Shown in pieces: positions 43,985 through 52,934 of a DNA stretch of 64,000 bases. Made by a program: the position numbers and the translations under genes. The DNA is from Bacteroidota bacterium. GTDB taxonomy: Bacteria; Bacteroidota; Bacteroidia; Cytophagales; Cyclobacteriaceae. The notes below the pieces were generated by a model. That model made no database searches. It saw nothing but the letters and a program-made list of their open reading frames with translations, and was not told the origin of the DNA. Within the stretch, counting starts at the first letter, position 1, and every line of letters begins with the position of its first letter. The stretch covers positions 1-64,000 of the forward strand of contig JAEZGH010000048.1 in the NCBI GenBank assembly GCA_023417065.1, given 5' to 3'.

Positions 43985-45067
43985 TCAGAATTTCAGGGAC
44001 GACTCAAAATCCCGCTCAAGACGCTTTCCGCGGTCGTAACGCTCCTGTGCAAGGTTAATGAGCTTTGTGATCAGTTCAGTGAAGCCGATCCCCCGTTCAT
44101 TCCACATCATCGGGAACATGCTCGAGTTGGTGAATCCGGGGATGGAGTTGATTTCGTTGATGTAGATATTTCCGTCTGCGTCGAGGAAGAGGTCTATCCG
44201 GGCGAAGTCTTCACAATAGAGCGCCTTATACGCCTGAACGCAGGCTTTGCGGATTTTTCCGATAATGGGTTTGGAAATTTCCGCAGGTACTTCGATGCGT
44301 ACCGCCTCGGGATCCACGTATTTCGCGTCGAAGGTGTAGAACTCATAGTTGGCACTGATGACGATTTCACCAGGGTTTGACGCCTCCGGTGGTTCATTGC
44401 CCAGAATCGCACATTCCACTTCGCGTCCCACGATGTACTTTTCTGCGAGTATTTCCTGATCGTAGCGGAATGCTTCTTCGACAGCTTTGTCGAAATCCTT
44501 GCGCGACTTCACCTTGGTGACGCCTACAGACGATCCGAGGTTCGCCGACTTAACCATAAAAGGTACGCCGAGCTTTCGCGCAATCGCATTGTAGGAGATG
44601 GATTCCCTTTCGTCATAGCGGAACGCGAGGAAATCAGATACCGGAAGGCCAGCTTCCTGAAGAAGTTTTTTGCTGACGATTTTATTCATCGCCACGGCCG
44701 AACCCAGCACGCCCGTGCCAACCATGGGCAGGTCCATGGCCTTCAACAGCCCCTGAATGCTGCCATCTTCACCGTCGGTACCGTGCAGTACCGGAAAAGT
44801 CATGTCCACTTTAATCTTCTTTCCCGATTTTGTTATCAGGGCCGGATTCGACGGATCGAGAACCAGGTGGAGTGGCTCCCCCTTTTCAATGCTTTTGCTT
44901 ACCCCGTCAGTGAGATACCATTTTCCTTTCTTGCTGATCCCAATCGCAATAGGTGTGAACTTCTTTCGGTCGATGTATTCAAAGATGTTTCGGGCCGAAT
45001 TGACAGACACGCCGTGCTCGACGGATCTGCCTCCATAAAAAATGGCTACTTTCTGTTTTCGGGGCAT
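43985..45067 (-). CDS. ddl: D-alanine--D-alanine ligase
   Basis: A 360-residue ATP-grasp enzyme that makes the D-Ala-D-Ala dipeptide for peptidoglycan. The N-terminal FYGGRSVEHGVSV motif, VLHGTDGEDGSIQGLL, the ATP-grasp lysine in FMVKSANLGSSVGVTKV and the metal-binding INEINSIPGFT are all present. Length and order match the long (VanA/Ddl subgroup) form. A TATCTTGC element (complement of 45091-45098) is a possible -7 box. Confidence 0.95.
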   Translation of the reverse strand: MPRKQKVAIFYGGRSVEHGVSVNSARNIFEYIDRKKFTPIAIGISKKGKWYLTDGVSKSIEKGEPLHLVLDPSNPALITKSGKKIKVDMTFPVLHGTDGEDGSIQGLLKAMDLPMVGTGVLGSAVAMNKIVSKKLLQEAGLPVSDFLAFRYDERESISYNAIARKLGVPFMVKSANLGSSVGVTKVKSRKDFDKAVEEAFRYDQEILAEKYIVGREVECAILGNEPPEASNPGEIVISANYEFYTFDAKYVDPEAVRIEVPAEISKPIIGKIRKACVQAYKALYCEDFARIDLFLDADGNIYINEINSIPGFTNSSMFPMMWNERGIGFTELITKLINLAQERYDRGKRLERDFESSLKF

Positions 45068-45124
45068 ACGTTTAAAAAATTAAGATTGATGCAAGATACT
45101 CATTCAACGGTTAAAGGTATAATG

Positions 45125-48100
45125 CTAACGATCAATGATAAATTTAGTATAAAAAGTTTCGTTCGAAGTAATGACTCTTACGATGTACAAACCGTTTACG
45201 AGGTTCGACGTGTCAATGACGTCGGTCTGGTTGAGTATTCCGGGATTTCGCGAGCGGTAGACTTGCCGCCCCATGCGGTCGGTGATCTCCAGGATGATGT
45301 CGTCAAGTGCCGGAAGCTCATAGGAAATCGAAACCAGGTGACCCGACCGCAGCGGGTTCGGGTAAACGTTAAAGGCTCCCTCAACCTCAATCGGATCGGT
45401 ATTCGCTGATAAATAGAACCTGAAGTTGTCGATATAGAAATTGTTGCCGTTCCGGTTTGTGATAACGAAGGCGATACGGACCTGCTCTTCACCGGTGAAG
45501 GAACCAAAGTTTACAAAGTTATCGCGTCTCCAGTCATCGTCACTGGATGGTCGCCAGTAGCTGTTTGAAGTCTTCGCCGAAAGTTGTGTCGCCGTATAGT
45601 TTAGAACCGTTTCAAAAGGGCCTTCACACCCTATGGCAGCCCGCACCTGGAAGATGTCGGGATTTTCATTCCTTACTGCATATGAATAGTCGAAGAAAAA
45701 GCTGGCCTCATCTGTTTGTGAAAGGTCAAACACCGGTGACACGAGCCACGCCTCATCGCCGACCACGGAATTTTCAAAGCCTTTATACGCCACGGCACCG
45801 TTGTTTGGGAAGCTTTCACTAACCCACGATGGATTACCTCCCGGTTGGAGGATTGTCCATGATTGCTCAAAATTTCCATCAAACGTTTCGCGGAAAGGAA
45901 CGCGTGTGGATTTGTCGTCCATCACCACAGTCAGTGTCACCGTGTTATCGGCAGGGTCGAGATCGGATGCATTATTTGGGTTGAGGAGTTCAACCTGCAG
46001 TGTGTTGGCGCCGCTGTTCAGCAGCAGCTCGGGCAGTGCAAGTTCAACCTCATCGCCGGCTGCGATGGTCAGTCCGCTAACGTGATGGATATTCGCATTG
46101 CCGTTCAGCGTATACCGGATATCAAGAGATGATATGGGTGATCCACTGTTCCTGACGAGTACCCTGGGTACGACGGAGCGATCGCATACGATGGGGGCAG
46201 GAGCAACGATTTCCCTAAGCGTTACGTTGGCAAAATCATTGGAGACGACGCGGATGTTGTCGAGGTAGAGATTGTTCCCCCAGTCGTTCACGCCGACGAA
46301 TGCAATCTGAATTCCGGACTCGCCAATGTATGCACTGAGATTAAGAATTTCGGTTCGCCAGTCTGCGGCGCTTAGCGGGGAGTAGGGTTCGTTGACCTTT
46401 CCGGCAGTGGCGAGCTGGTCTCCAAACTTAGAATAGATCGTCTCACCATTGTTGATGTCGGCGTCGCAGTTTTTCAGGATGATGACTTTCAATCCGTCAT
46501 TTGAATTCTGATACTGCGCGTGAGCAACGTCAAACAAGAGCAGGGCCGCGGGGGCATCCGTCAGGTCGATAACGGGGCTCAGGAATACATCCACTTCGCC
46601 TTCATTGTCCTCGTAATCGTAAAAGTTCATCTTCAGCGCCTTGTTCCCGGGTTGTCCGTTCACAACGGTGCGCCATTCCCACGTATTGAGGCCGTCGGGG
46701 TTAATCTGCTGCCACGTGGTTGGCATTACGTCAAAGGATTCGACAATCGGGATATCTGCCGATTCGGGAATAAGTACATTCCGTTGAAGCGTGTTGTTCA
46801 ATGTGCCGGTATCCGGATTGCCATTCACATGGGTGACCTGAAACGAAAATGCAAAGCTTCCCGTGACCAGGGCAACAGGAGCGAAGGTCACCTCTTCAGC
46901 TTCGAGAGTCGCGAGATTCAGACCGAATGTTTTGGTTTCCACCACGGTGCCGTTGACGGATAATTCGATGGTCGCCGACGTCACAGTGTTGCCGCCATAG
47001 TTCCGGATTTCGATCGATGGATCTACAAGTCCCTGACACGCTCCGGCATTTGGGGCAATGATTTCGCGTATACCGATGTCGTTGGCGAGGGGCTCCGGTT
47101 CCTCCAATGCAGGGGAGGTGATCAGCGAACTTCTCCTGGGGCTGTTCTCCAGGATGATATGCATGCGTTCTACCTGGCCAATCGTAAAGAGGTTCATACA
47201 CGCATCGTTGGTGTAGTCGAGGAAGTTCTGGAACATCGTCGGCAACTCACTGTCGCAGGTGTTGTTTCGCGGGTGGCTTGGGCAGTTCAGTGTCCGATCG
47301 GCCTGGTCGGGGGTGTCATCAACATAATCACCATCACCGCCACACGCGCCGTTGTCGTCGCCCCAGATGTGTCGCAGGCCGAGGAAGTGCCCGATTTCGT
47401 GAGTGGTCGTCCGACCTTTGTTGTAGTTGGTTTGGAGATCAAAGTCCCCTTCATCTACGGACCCGAAGGCGGTGTAAGCGATTACAACTCCGTCAGTCAG
47501 ACGGTTTCCGGAAGAGTTCTCAAGTCCGCCCACCAGATTCGACTGGGGGAATTGCGCGTAGCCCAGAAAATCGGTGAGGTTGCACACCCAGATATTCAAA
47601 TAGTGTTCGGCGGGCCAGTAGCTCAGCGATTTGATCTGATAGTTGTCAGTAACCAGCCAGGATGATTTCGGCCCCTGTACGCGAACGATGCCATTGGTTG
47701 GAAGTCCTTCCGGTGTCCGTTTGGCCAGTACGAATTCAATACCCGGATTACCGGCGACGGACTGAAAGACTGCAGGTGTGTTGGCGGCGTCGGAATTCTG
47801 GCGGTTGTAGTCGTCGTTAAGTACTTTGATCTGGGAGAGGACCTGTTCATCCGAGATGTTGGAAGGGTGGTTTACACCGTTGTGGATGATATGGACGACA
47901 ACAGGTATTTTGTAGGTGGTGCTTTTCGTGCGTGCGGATTGGCGGGTTCCCTGTGCCCTGACTCTCAGCTGGCGTTGCATCCACTGCTCGAAGTCGCTTT
48001 TTGACTCCGTGCGGGTCCCCACAACGTCCTTCATGTATTCATCGGTTCCGCAGCGTTCCTGAGCAAAAATCCCGACGCGGAAGCCTGAGCATACAAGCAA

Positions 48101-48133
48101 TCCGAAGACGAGAAATATCCGGGCAGATGACAC
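45125..48133 (-). CDS. Secreted M43 metalloprotease with T9SS sorting domain
   Basis: A 1002-residue secreted zinc protease of the pappalysin (M43) family. Signal peptide about 1-24 (ends GIFAQ); prodomain; catalytic domain about 70-340 with the zinc motif H245-E-x2-H249-x2-G-x2-H255 (HEIGHFLGLRH), followed by the Cys-rich DDTPDQADRT segment; then two CARDB/Ig-like domains each followed by a MAM/jelly-roll-like domain; and a C-terminal type A sorting domain (YPNPLRSGHLVSI ... NGLYIVRVI). It probably degrades extracellular protein. A TATCTTTG promoter element lies 25 bp upstream of the start. Confidence 0.94.
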   Translation of the reverse strand: MSSARIFLVFGLLVCSGFRVGIFAQERCGTDEYMKDVVGTRTESKSDFEQWMQRQLRVRAQGTRQSARTKSTTYKIPVVVHIIHNGVNHPSNISDEQVLSQIKVLNDDYNRQNSDAANTPAVFQSVAGNPGIEFVLAKRTPEGLPTNGIVRVQGPKSSWLVTDNYQIKSLSYWPAEHYLNIWVCNLTDFLGYAQFPQSNLVGGLENSSGNRLTDGVVIAYTAFGSVDEGDFDLQTNYNKGRTTTHEIGHFLGLRHIWGDDNGACGGDGDYVDDTPDQADRTLNCPSHPRNNTCDSELPTMFQNFLDYTNDACMNLFTIGQVERMHIILENSPRRSSLITSPALEEPEPLANDIGIREIIAPNAGACQGLVDPSIEIRNYGGNTVTSATIELSVNGTVVETKTFGLNLATLEAEEVTFAPVALVTGSFAFSFQVTHVNGNPDTGTLNNTLQRNVLIPESADIPIVESFDVMPTTWQQINPDGLNTWEWRTVVNGQPGNKALKMNFYDYEDNEGEVDVFLSPVIDLTDAPAALLLFDVAHAQYQNSNDGLKVIILKNCDADINNGETIYSKFGDQLATAGKVNEPYSPLSAADWRTEILNLSAYIGESGIQIAFVGVNDWGNNLYLDNIRVVSNDFANVTLREIVAPAPIVCDRSVVPRVLVRNSGSPISSLDIRYTLNGNANIHHVSGLTIAAGDEVELALPELLLNSGANTLQVELLNPNNASDLDPADNTVTLTVVMDDKSTRVPFRETFDGNFEQSWTILQPGGNPSWVSESFPNNGAVAYKGFENSVVGDEAWLVSPVFDLSQTDEASFFFDYSYAVRNENPDIFQVRAAIGCEGPFETVLNYTATQLSAKTSNSYWRPSSDDDWRRDNFVNFGSFTGEEQVRIAFVITNRNGNNFYIDNFRFYLSANTDPIEVEGAFNVYPNPLRSGHLVSISYELPALDDIILEITDRMGRQVYRSRNPGILNQTDVIDTSNLVNGLYIVRVITSNETFYTKFIIDR

Positions 48134-48157
48134 GATAGCTTTTACGGGTTAATCAAC

Positions 48158-48165
48158 CAAAGATA
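48158..48165 (-). promoter_or_regulatory. -7 element of the M43 protease gene (TATCTTTG on minus strand)
   Basis: CAAAGATA on the plus strand is a full match to TAnnTTTG read on the minus strand, 25 bp before the ATG. Confidence 0.5.
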
Positions 48166-48213
48166 AAAAGAGTAACCGACAAACTTGTGATGGGAAGACC
48201 CGTACCTGGCGGA

Positions 48214-48474
48214 TTACTGAGCCAGGGGAGTAAGGTTCACCACTTCAATGGATTTTACTTCGGGGACATCGCGGCGGATGGCGGCTTCTACGCCGGCTTT
48301 GAAAGTCATGGTTGACATGCGGCAGTAGCCACACGCGCCGACGAATTCAAGGCGTACGATATTATCGGGAGTAATTTCGATCACCCTGACGTTTCCGCCA
48401 TCGGCCTCCAGGTATGGGCGGATGGAGTTCAGCGACGTTTCGATTTTACCGGCAAGTTCTTCCCCTGTCATCAT
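48214..48474 (-). CDS. NifU C-terminal-domain protein (Fe-S scaffold/carrier)
   Basis: An 86-residue NifU_C (Nfu-like) protein with the cluster-binding pair C48-x2-C51 in GACGYCRMST and the typical YLEADGGNVRV start. It binds a 4Fe-4S cluster between two subunits and passes it on. Its start codon shares one base with the stop of the Mrp ATPase gene (TAATG), so the two are made together and probably work together. A second ATG follows the first at once. Confidence 0.93.
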   Translation of the reverse strand: MMTGEELAGKIETSLNSIRPYLEADGGNVRVIEITPDNIVRLEFVGACGYCRMSTMTFKAGVEAAIRRDVPEVKSIEVVNLTPLAQ

Positions 48475-49565
48475 TATACTTTCAGTTCAACTTTTTGAGT
48501 TTGTGCAAAGTTAGCATTTCTTATGGCAATTCTGCGGGCCAGCGTCTCTGCAAGTTCGCGGAAAGCAACGCCTACCGGTCCGTCCTTCATAACAGCGGGA
48601 AGCCCTGAGTCGCCGCTTTCGCGGATGCCCTGTACCAGGGGAATCTGCCCCAAAAACGGAACATCGTACTTTTGCGATAAGTTCTTACCTCCGTCCTTGC
48701 CGAAGATGTAATACTTATTGTCAGGAAGTTCCTCGGGGGTGAAGTAAGCCATATTTTCGACAATGCCAAGCACAGGCACATTGATTTGCGGCTGGCGGAA
48801 CATGGCCAGGCCCTTCGTGGCGTCGGCAAGTGCAACCTTTTGAGGTGTGGTCACAATCACAGCACCCGTAACGGGCACGGTCTGTACCATGGTGAGGTGG
48901 ATGTCGCTGGTGCCCGGAGGAAGGTCGATCAGCAGGTAATCGAGTTCACCCCAGTCGGCGTCGGTGAAAAACTGCTTCAGGGCACTGCTGGCCATGGGGC
49001 CACGCCACACCACGGCGCTGTCGGGAGGAGTCAGAAATCCGATCGAAAGTAATTTGACCCCGTATTGTTCGATGGGAACGATGATGTTGCGACCGCCAAC
49101 CTGTTTTACCTGAGGTTGTTCAAATTCACAGTTGAACATGGTGGGTATCGATGGTCCGTAGATGTCGGCGTCAATCAGTCCTACGCGTGCTCCGGCCTGA
49201 GCCAGGGCAACGGCAAGGTTAGACGTCACGGTAGACTTTCCTACGCCCCCTTTGCCGGATGAAATTGCCACGATGTTTTTTACGCCGGTCAGGATTGGCG
49301 CGTTGTTTCGCAGCGATGTCACCGTGGACGTCATCGTAATATCAATTTTATCGTTGCCGACTACCGCGCCCACTGCCGCTTCACAATTCTGGCGGATCAT
49401 TTCCTTCAGCGGGCACGCCGGCGTGGTCAATACCACGGTAAAGGCCACAAGGCCGTCAGTCACCTTGAGATCCCGGATCATCCCCAGGGACACCAGGTCG
49501 CGTTTCAGGTCAGGATCTTCAACAGTGGAAAGGGCTTTTAAAATGTCAGCTTCGGTATATCGCAT
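48474..49565 (-). CDS. Mrp/ApbC-family P-loop ATPase, Fe-S cluster carrier
   Basis: A 363-residue protein: MIP18/DUF59 domain (about 1-85), then a deviant Walker A loop GKGGVGKST (104-112) and the ParA-like ATPase body with PPGTSD. The family carries 4Fe-4S clusters. Many members, such as E. coli Mrp, have a C-x2-C pair after the ENM segment that bridges the cluster between subunits; here that segment reads ENMAYFTPEELPDNKYYIFG and has no cysteine. The adjoining NifU-type protein could supply the cluster ligands instead. It is the first gene of the pair. Confidence 0.93.
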   Translation of the reverse strand: MRYTEADILKALSTVEDPDLKRDLVSLGMIRDLKVTDGLVAFTVVLTTPACPLKEMIRQNCEAAVGAVVGNDKIDITMTSTVTSLRNNAPILTGVKNIVAISSGKGGVGKSTVTSNLAVALAQAGARVGLIDADIYGPSIPTMFNCEFEQPQVKQVGGRNIIVPIEQYGVKLLSIGFLTPPDSAVVWRGPMASSALKQFFTDADWGELDYLLIDLPPGTSDIHLTMVQTVPVTGAVIVTTPQKVALADATKGLAMFRQPQINVPVLGIVENMAYFTPEELPDNKYYIFGKDGGKNLSQKYDVPFLGQIPLVQGIRESGDSGLPAVMKDGPVGVAFRELAETLARRIAIRNANFAQTQKVELKV

Positions 49566-49639
49566 GAAATTCGAACAAAAAAGATGTAAAAATGGGTCTT
49601 CAAAACCGACGCAATTTAGACCGTAAAAAGGGATTCTTA

Positions 49640-49653
49640 ATGATCAAAATCAG
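49640..49653. promoter_or_regulatory. FNR/CRP-like palindrome 6 (mrp/dnaG intergenic)
   Basis: ATGAT-CAAA-ATCAG has the same half-sites as the box at 15963. It lies between the divergent Mrp and dnaG genes, about 106 bp before the expected dnaG start and 75 bp from the Mrp ATG. An Fe-S carrier is a sensible target for oxygen control, but a chance match is possible. Confidence 0.35.
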
Positions 49654-49738
49654 ATACTTTGCGAAAAACCGGTCGCTGCATGAATCCACGCCCTGGCAGG
49701 CATCGCCAACTTCGCTGAAGGCAACGGAGCTTTTTTAG

Positions 49739-49746
49739 TATCTTTG
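49739..49746 (+). promoter_or_regulatory. -7 element of dnaG (TATCTTTG)
   Basis: TATCTTTG is a full match to TAnnTTTG, 42 bp before the dnaG ATG. Confidence 0.5.
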
Positions 49747-49788
49747 AGCCCTTATTCCTAATCCGGCCTCAGGGGCCATATTTTTGGT

Positions 49789-51705
49789 ATGATTTCGCGC
49801 GACACCATTGAGGAGGTAAAAAGCAGGATGGACATCCTGGACGTGGTGGGCGATTTTGTGTCCCTGAAGCGCTCCGGCCAGAATTACAAGGCCTTAAGCC
49901 CGTTTACCAACGAAAAGACCGCCTCCTTCTACGTGGTGCCCTCCAAAGGGATCTTCAAGGATTTCAGCAGCGGCAAAGGTGGCGACGGGATCACCTTCGT
50001 GATGGAACACGAGGGGATGAGCTATCTCGAGGCCATCCGCTACCTGGCCAAAAAGTATGGCGTAGAACTCAAGGAGGATGCCGCCGCAACAGGCAACTAC
50101 GACGGCCCCACCACCCGGGACAGCCTGTATATCCTGATGAATTATGCGAAGGATTATTACAAGCACCTGCTGTTAGAGCATGAAGAAGGAAGGAGCATCG
50201 GCTTGTCGTACTTCCGGGAGCGCGGGTTCAACGACAAGATACTGGAGAAGTTTGAACTCGGCTATAGCCTGAATTCCTGGGACCACCTGACGCGCAAGGC
50301 GCTTGCCGACGGTCACACTGAGGAAATGCTTGAAAAAGCCGGACTTCTGATCCGCAAAGACGAAGGCAAACGCTATGACAGGTTTCGGGGACGCGTGATC
50401 TTTCCGGTGCACAACCTGTCAGGGAAAGTCGTCGCATTTGGTGCGCGTATTCTCAAGAAGGAAAAAGACCAACCAAAATACATCAACTCTCCTGAAACGG
50501 AGATTTACCATAAGAGCAATGTGCTCTATGGATTGTATCAGGCGAAGAATGCCATTCGCCGGGAGAACTTTGTCTACCTGGTGGAAGGGTATACGGATGT
50601 TATCTCACTTCACCTTTCCGACATCGACAATTGTGTTGCGTCGTCGGGAACGGCGCTTACGGAAGAACAGATCAAGCTTATCCGGCGATTTACTGAGAAT
50701 GTCACGGTACTCTATGATGGGGATGCTGCCGGTATCAAGGCCGCCCTTCGCGGTATCGACCTGGTGCTGAAGGAGGGCCTGAACGTTCGGATTGTTCTCC
50801 TCCCCGACGGAGAGGACCCCGACAGCTTCTCGCGCAAGATGGGAAGCGGGGAGTTGAATACCTATCTGCGGTCCCATACGAAGGATTTTATTTCCTTCAA
50901 GATTGACCTTTATTCTGCGGAGGCAGGGCATGACCCTATCCGTAAGGCTGAGGCTATCCGCGAAATCGTCACCAGCATATCCTTTATTCCGGATCCGATC
51001 AAACGCTCCGTTTACCTCCAGGAAACCAGTCAGTTGCTGAAGATCCAGGAAACGGTTCTGGTCACGGAGCTGAACAAGATCCTGATTACGGAACGCAACA
51101 AGCGTGAAAAGGACAAACGGCCTGAGCCCGTGCCCCAGCCTGAGCCGGTGGCGGATGTCATGCCGCAGTCTACCCGGCTGGATATCAACAGTATGGTGCA
51201 GATGCAGGAACGAGAATCCATACGTTTGTTGTTAAACTATGCGGAGAACAGCTACGACGAAAAGCGGCTGATCGACTTTATGGTGACTGAGCTGGAGGAT
51301 GTGGAGTTTACCAATCCGGTTTACAAGCAGATATATCAGGAATTTCGCGAGGCTGCCGGCAGGGGCGAGGCGCCGGATACGTTGTATTTTATGGAGAATG
51401 CGTCAGACGTTGTGAAATATACGGTTGCTGAACTGACGACACCCAAGTATGAAACGAGCAAATACTGGTCTGATAAATATCATATATATTTTCCGCACGA
51501 ACGTGATATTCTGACCGACATGGCATACTCAAATGTGCTACGTTTAAAATTCAGAATGATTCAGAAGCTCATAGACGAAAATCTGCAGCAGATGAAACAG
51601 GCCACGAACGACGACGACCTTGAAAAATATTTTACGATCCACGAGCAGTTGAAAGGTGCAGAAAAGGAACTGGCAAGTGTTCTGGGAATTGTAATTCCGA
51701 AGTAA
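49789..51705 (+). CDS. dnaG: DNA primase, zinc-site-less form
   Basis: The 638-residue primase makes RNA primers for replication. N-terminal zinc-domain region (1-95), catalytic TOPRIM core (about 255-340) with EGYTDVISLH and DGDAAG, and a C-terminal helicase-binding region (about 470-638). In standard DnaG the first domain holds C-x2-H ... C-x2-C; here those positions are S37, T40, D58 and S61 (LSPFTNEKT and KDFSSGKGG), so no zinc can be bound. I recall the same change in other Bacteroidota primases, so it is a lineage trait rather than damage. It is followed by ribBA after 14 bp. Confidence 0.95.
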   Translation: MISRDTIEEVKSRMDILDVVGDFVSLKRSGQNYKALSPFTNEKTASFYVVPSKGIFKDFSSGKGGDGITFVMEHEGMSYLEAIRYLAKKYGVELKEDAAATGNYDGPTTRDSLYILMNYAKDYYKHLLLEHEEGRSIGLSYFRERGFNDKILEKFELGYSLNSWDHLTRKALADGHTEEMLEKAGLLIRKDEGKRYDRFRGRVIFPVHNLSGKVVAFGARILKKEKDQPKYINSPETEIYHKSNVLYGLYQAKNAIRRENFVYLVEGYTDVISLHLSDIDNCVASSGTALTEEQIKLIRRFTENVTVLYDGDAAGIKAALRGIDLVLKEGLNVRIVLLPDGEDPDSFSRKMGSGELNTYLRSHTKDFISFKIDLYSAEAGHDPIRKAEAIREIVTSISFIPDPIKRSVYLQETSQLLKIQETVLVTELNKILITERNKREKDKRPEPVPQPEPVADVMPQSTRLDINSMVQMQERESIRLLLNYAENSYDEKRLIDFMVTELEDVEFTNPVYKQIYQEFREAAGRGEAPDTLYFMENASDVVKYTVAELTTPKYETSKYWSDKYHIYFPHERDILTDMAYSNVLRLKFRMIQKLIDENLQQMKQATNDDDLEKYFTIHEQLKGAEKELASVLGIVIPK

Positions 51706-51719
51706 GAACCAATTTTAAG

Positions 51720-52934
51720 ATGAGCGAGATTAAGTTAAATACCATTGAAGAGGCGATTGAGGACATCAAGAATGGGAAGGTAATCATCGTTGTAGATGAT
51801 GAGGATCGCGAGAACGAAGGTGATTTTATATGTGCTGCCGAATCGGTGACGCCTGAGATCATCAACTTTATGGCTACACACGGGCGTGGGCTGATTTGTG
51901 CGCCGTTGATTGAGGACCGATGCGAAGAACTCGGACTTGAACTCATGGTGGGCAAGAATACAGCTGTATTTGAAACGCCCTTTACTGTATCTGTTGACCT
52001 GATAGGTCATGGTTGTACGACAGGTATTTCAGCACACGATCGGTTCAAGACTATTCGTGCACTTGTGGATCCTGAAACGAAGCCGGAGGAGCTTGGCAAA
52101 CCGGGACACATCTTCCCATTGAAGGCGAAGCGCGGGGGCGTTTTGCGCCGCGCAGGACATACGGAGGCGGCAATCGACTTTGCCCGGCTCGCAGGTTTTA
52201 AACCTGCCGGCGTTCTTGTAGAAATCATGAACGAAGACGGCTCCATGGCGCGCCTGCCGGATCTTGTAAAAGTCGCCGAACGCTTCAAACTTAAACTCGT
52301 TTCTATCAAGGACCTGATTGAATATCGCGTGAAGAAGGAAAGTCTGATCCGTCGGGAAGTGCAGGTGGATATGCCTACCGAATGGGGGCATTTTAACCTG
52401 GTTGCATATGAACAAAAGAACAGCCAGGAGGTACATATGGCCCTCATAAAGGGCTCGTGGGAAAAAAATGAACCTGTGCTGGTTCGTGTTCACTCATCCT
52501 GTGTTACAGGTGACATCTTCGGTTCCTGCCGCTGTGATTGCGGATCGCAATTGCATGCAGCCATGCAAATGGTACAGAACGAAGGCAAGGGCGTCGTTCT
52601 TTATATGAAGCAGGAGGGCCGCGGTATCGGACTTCTCAACAAGCTTAAGGCGTACAAGCTTCAGGAAGAAGGGTTTGACACCGTCGAGGCGAACCTTGCA
52701 TTAGGTTTCGATATGGACGAACGCGATTACGGTATTGGCGCTCAGATTCTGCGCGACCTGGGGATTACGAAAATCAAACTGATCACGAACAACCCGAAAA
52801 AACGGGTGGGACTGATGGGCTATGGTCTGGAAATTGTGGATAATGTTCCTATTGAAATTGTACCTAATCCGCACAATGAACGTTATCTTATGACAAAACG
52901 CGACAAGCTTGGCCATAATATCCTGAAGAAATAA
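51720..52934 (+). CDS. ribBA: Bifunctional riboflavin biosynthesis protein RibBA
   Basis: A 404-residue two-domain enzyme. The N-terminal half (about 1-205) is 3,4-dihydroxy-2-butanone-4-phosphate synthase with DDEDRENEGDF and the THGRGLIC segment; the C-terminal half is GTP cyclohydrolase II with the zinc cysteines in SSCVTGDIFGSCRCDCG, KQEGRGIGL and NNPKKRVGL. Together they supply both precursors of lumazine for FMN/FAD. The last gene base adjoins the start of the next gene. No FMN riboswitch was seen upstream; it is likely transcribed with dnaG. Confidence 0.96.
   Translation: MSEIKLNTIEEAIEDIKNGKVIIVVDDEDRENEGDFICAAESVTPEIINFMATHGRGLICAPLIEDRCEELGLELMVGKNTAVFETPFTVSVDLIGHGCTTGISAHDRFKTIRALVDPETKPEELGKPGHIFPLKAKRGGVLRRAGHTEAAIDFARLAGFKPAGVLVEIMNEDGSMARLPDLVKVAERFKLKLVSIKDLIEYRVKKESLIRREVQVDMPTEWGHFNLVAYEQKNSQEVHMALIKGSWEKNEPVLVRVHSSCVTGDIFGSCRCDCGSQLHAAMQMVQNEGKGVVLYMKQEGRGIGLLNKLKAYKLQEEGFDTVEANLALGFDMDERDYGIGAQILRDLGITKIKLITNNPKKRVGLMGYGLEIVDNVPIEIVPNPHNERYLMTKRDKLGHNILKK

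Noticed and set aside
51600..51719. FMN riboswitch before ribBA
   Set aside because: Only 14 bp separate dnaG and ribBA and no RFN-type conserved stems are visible.
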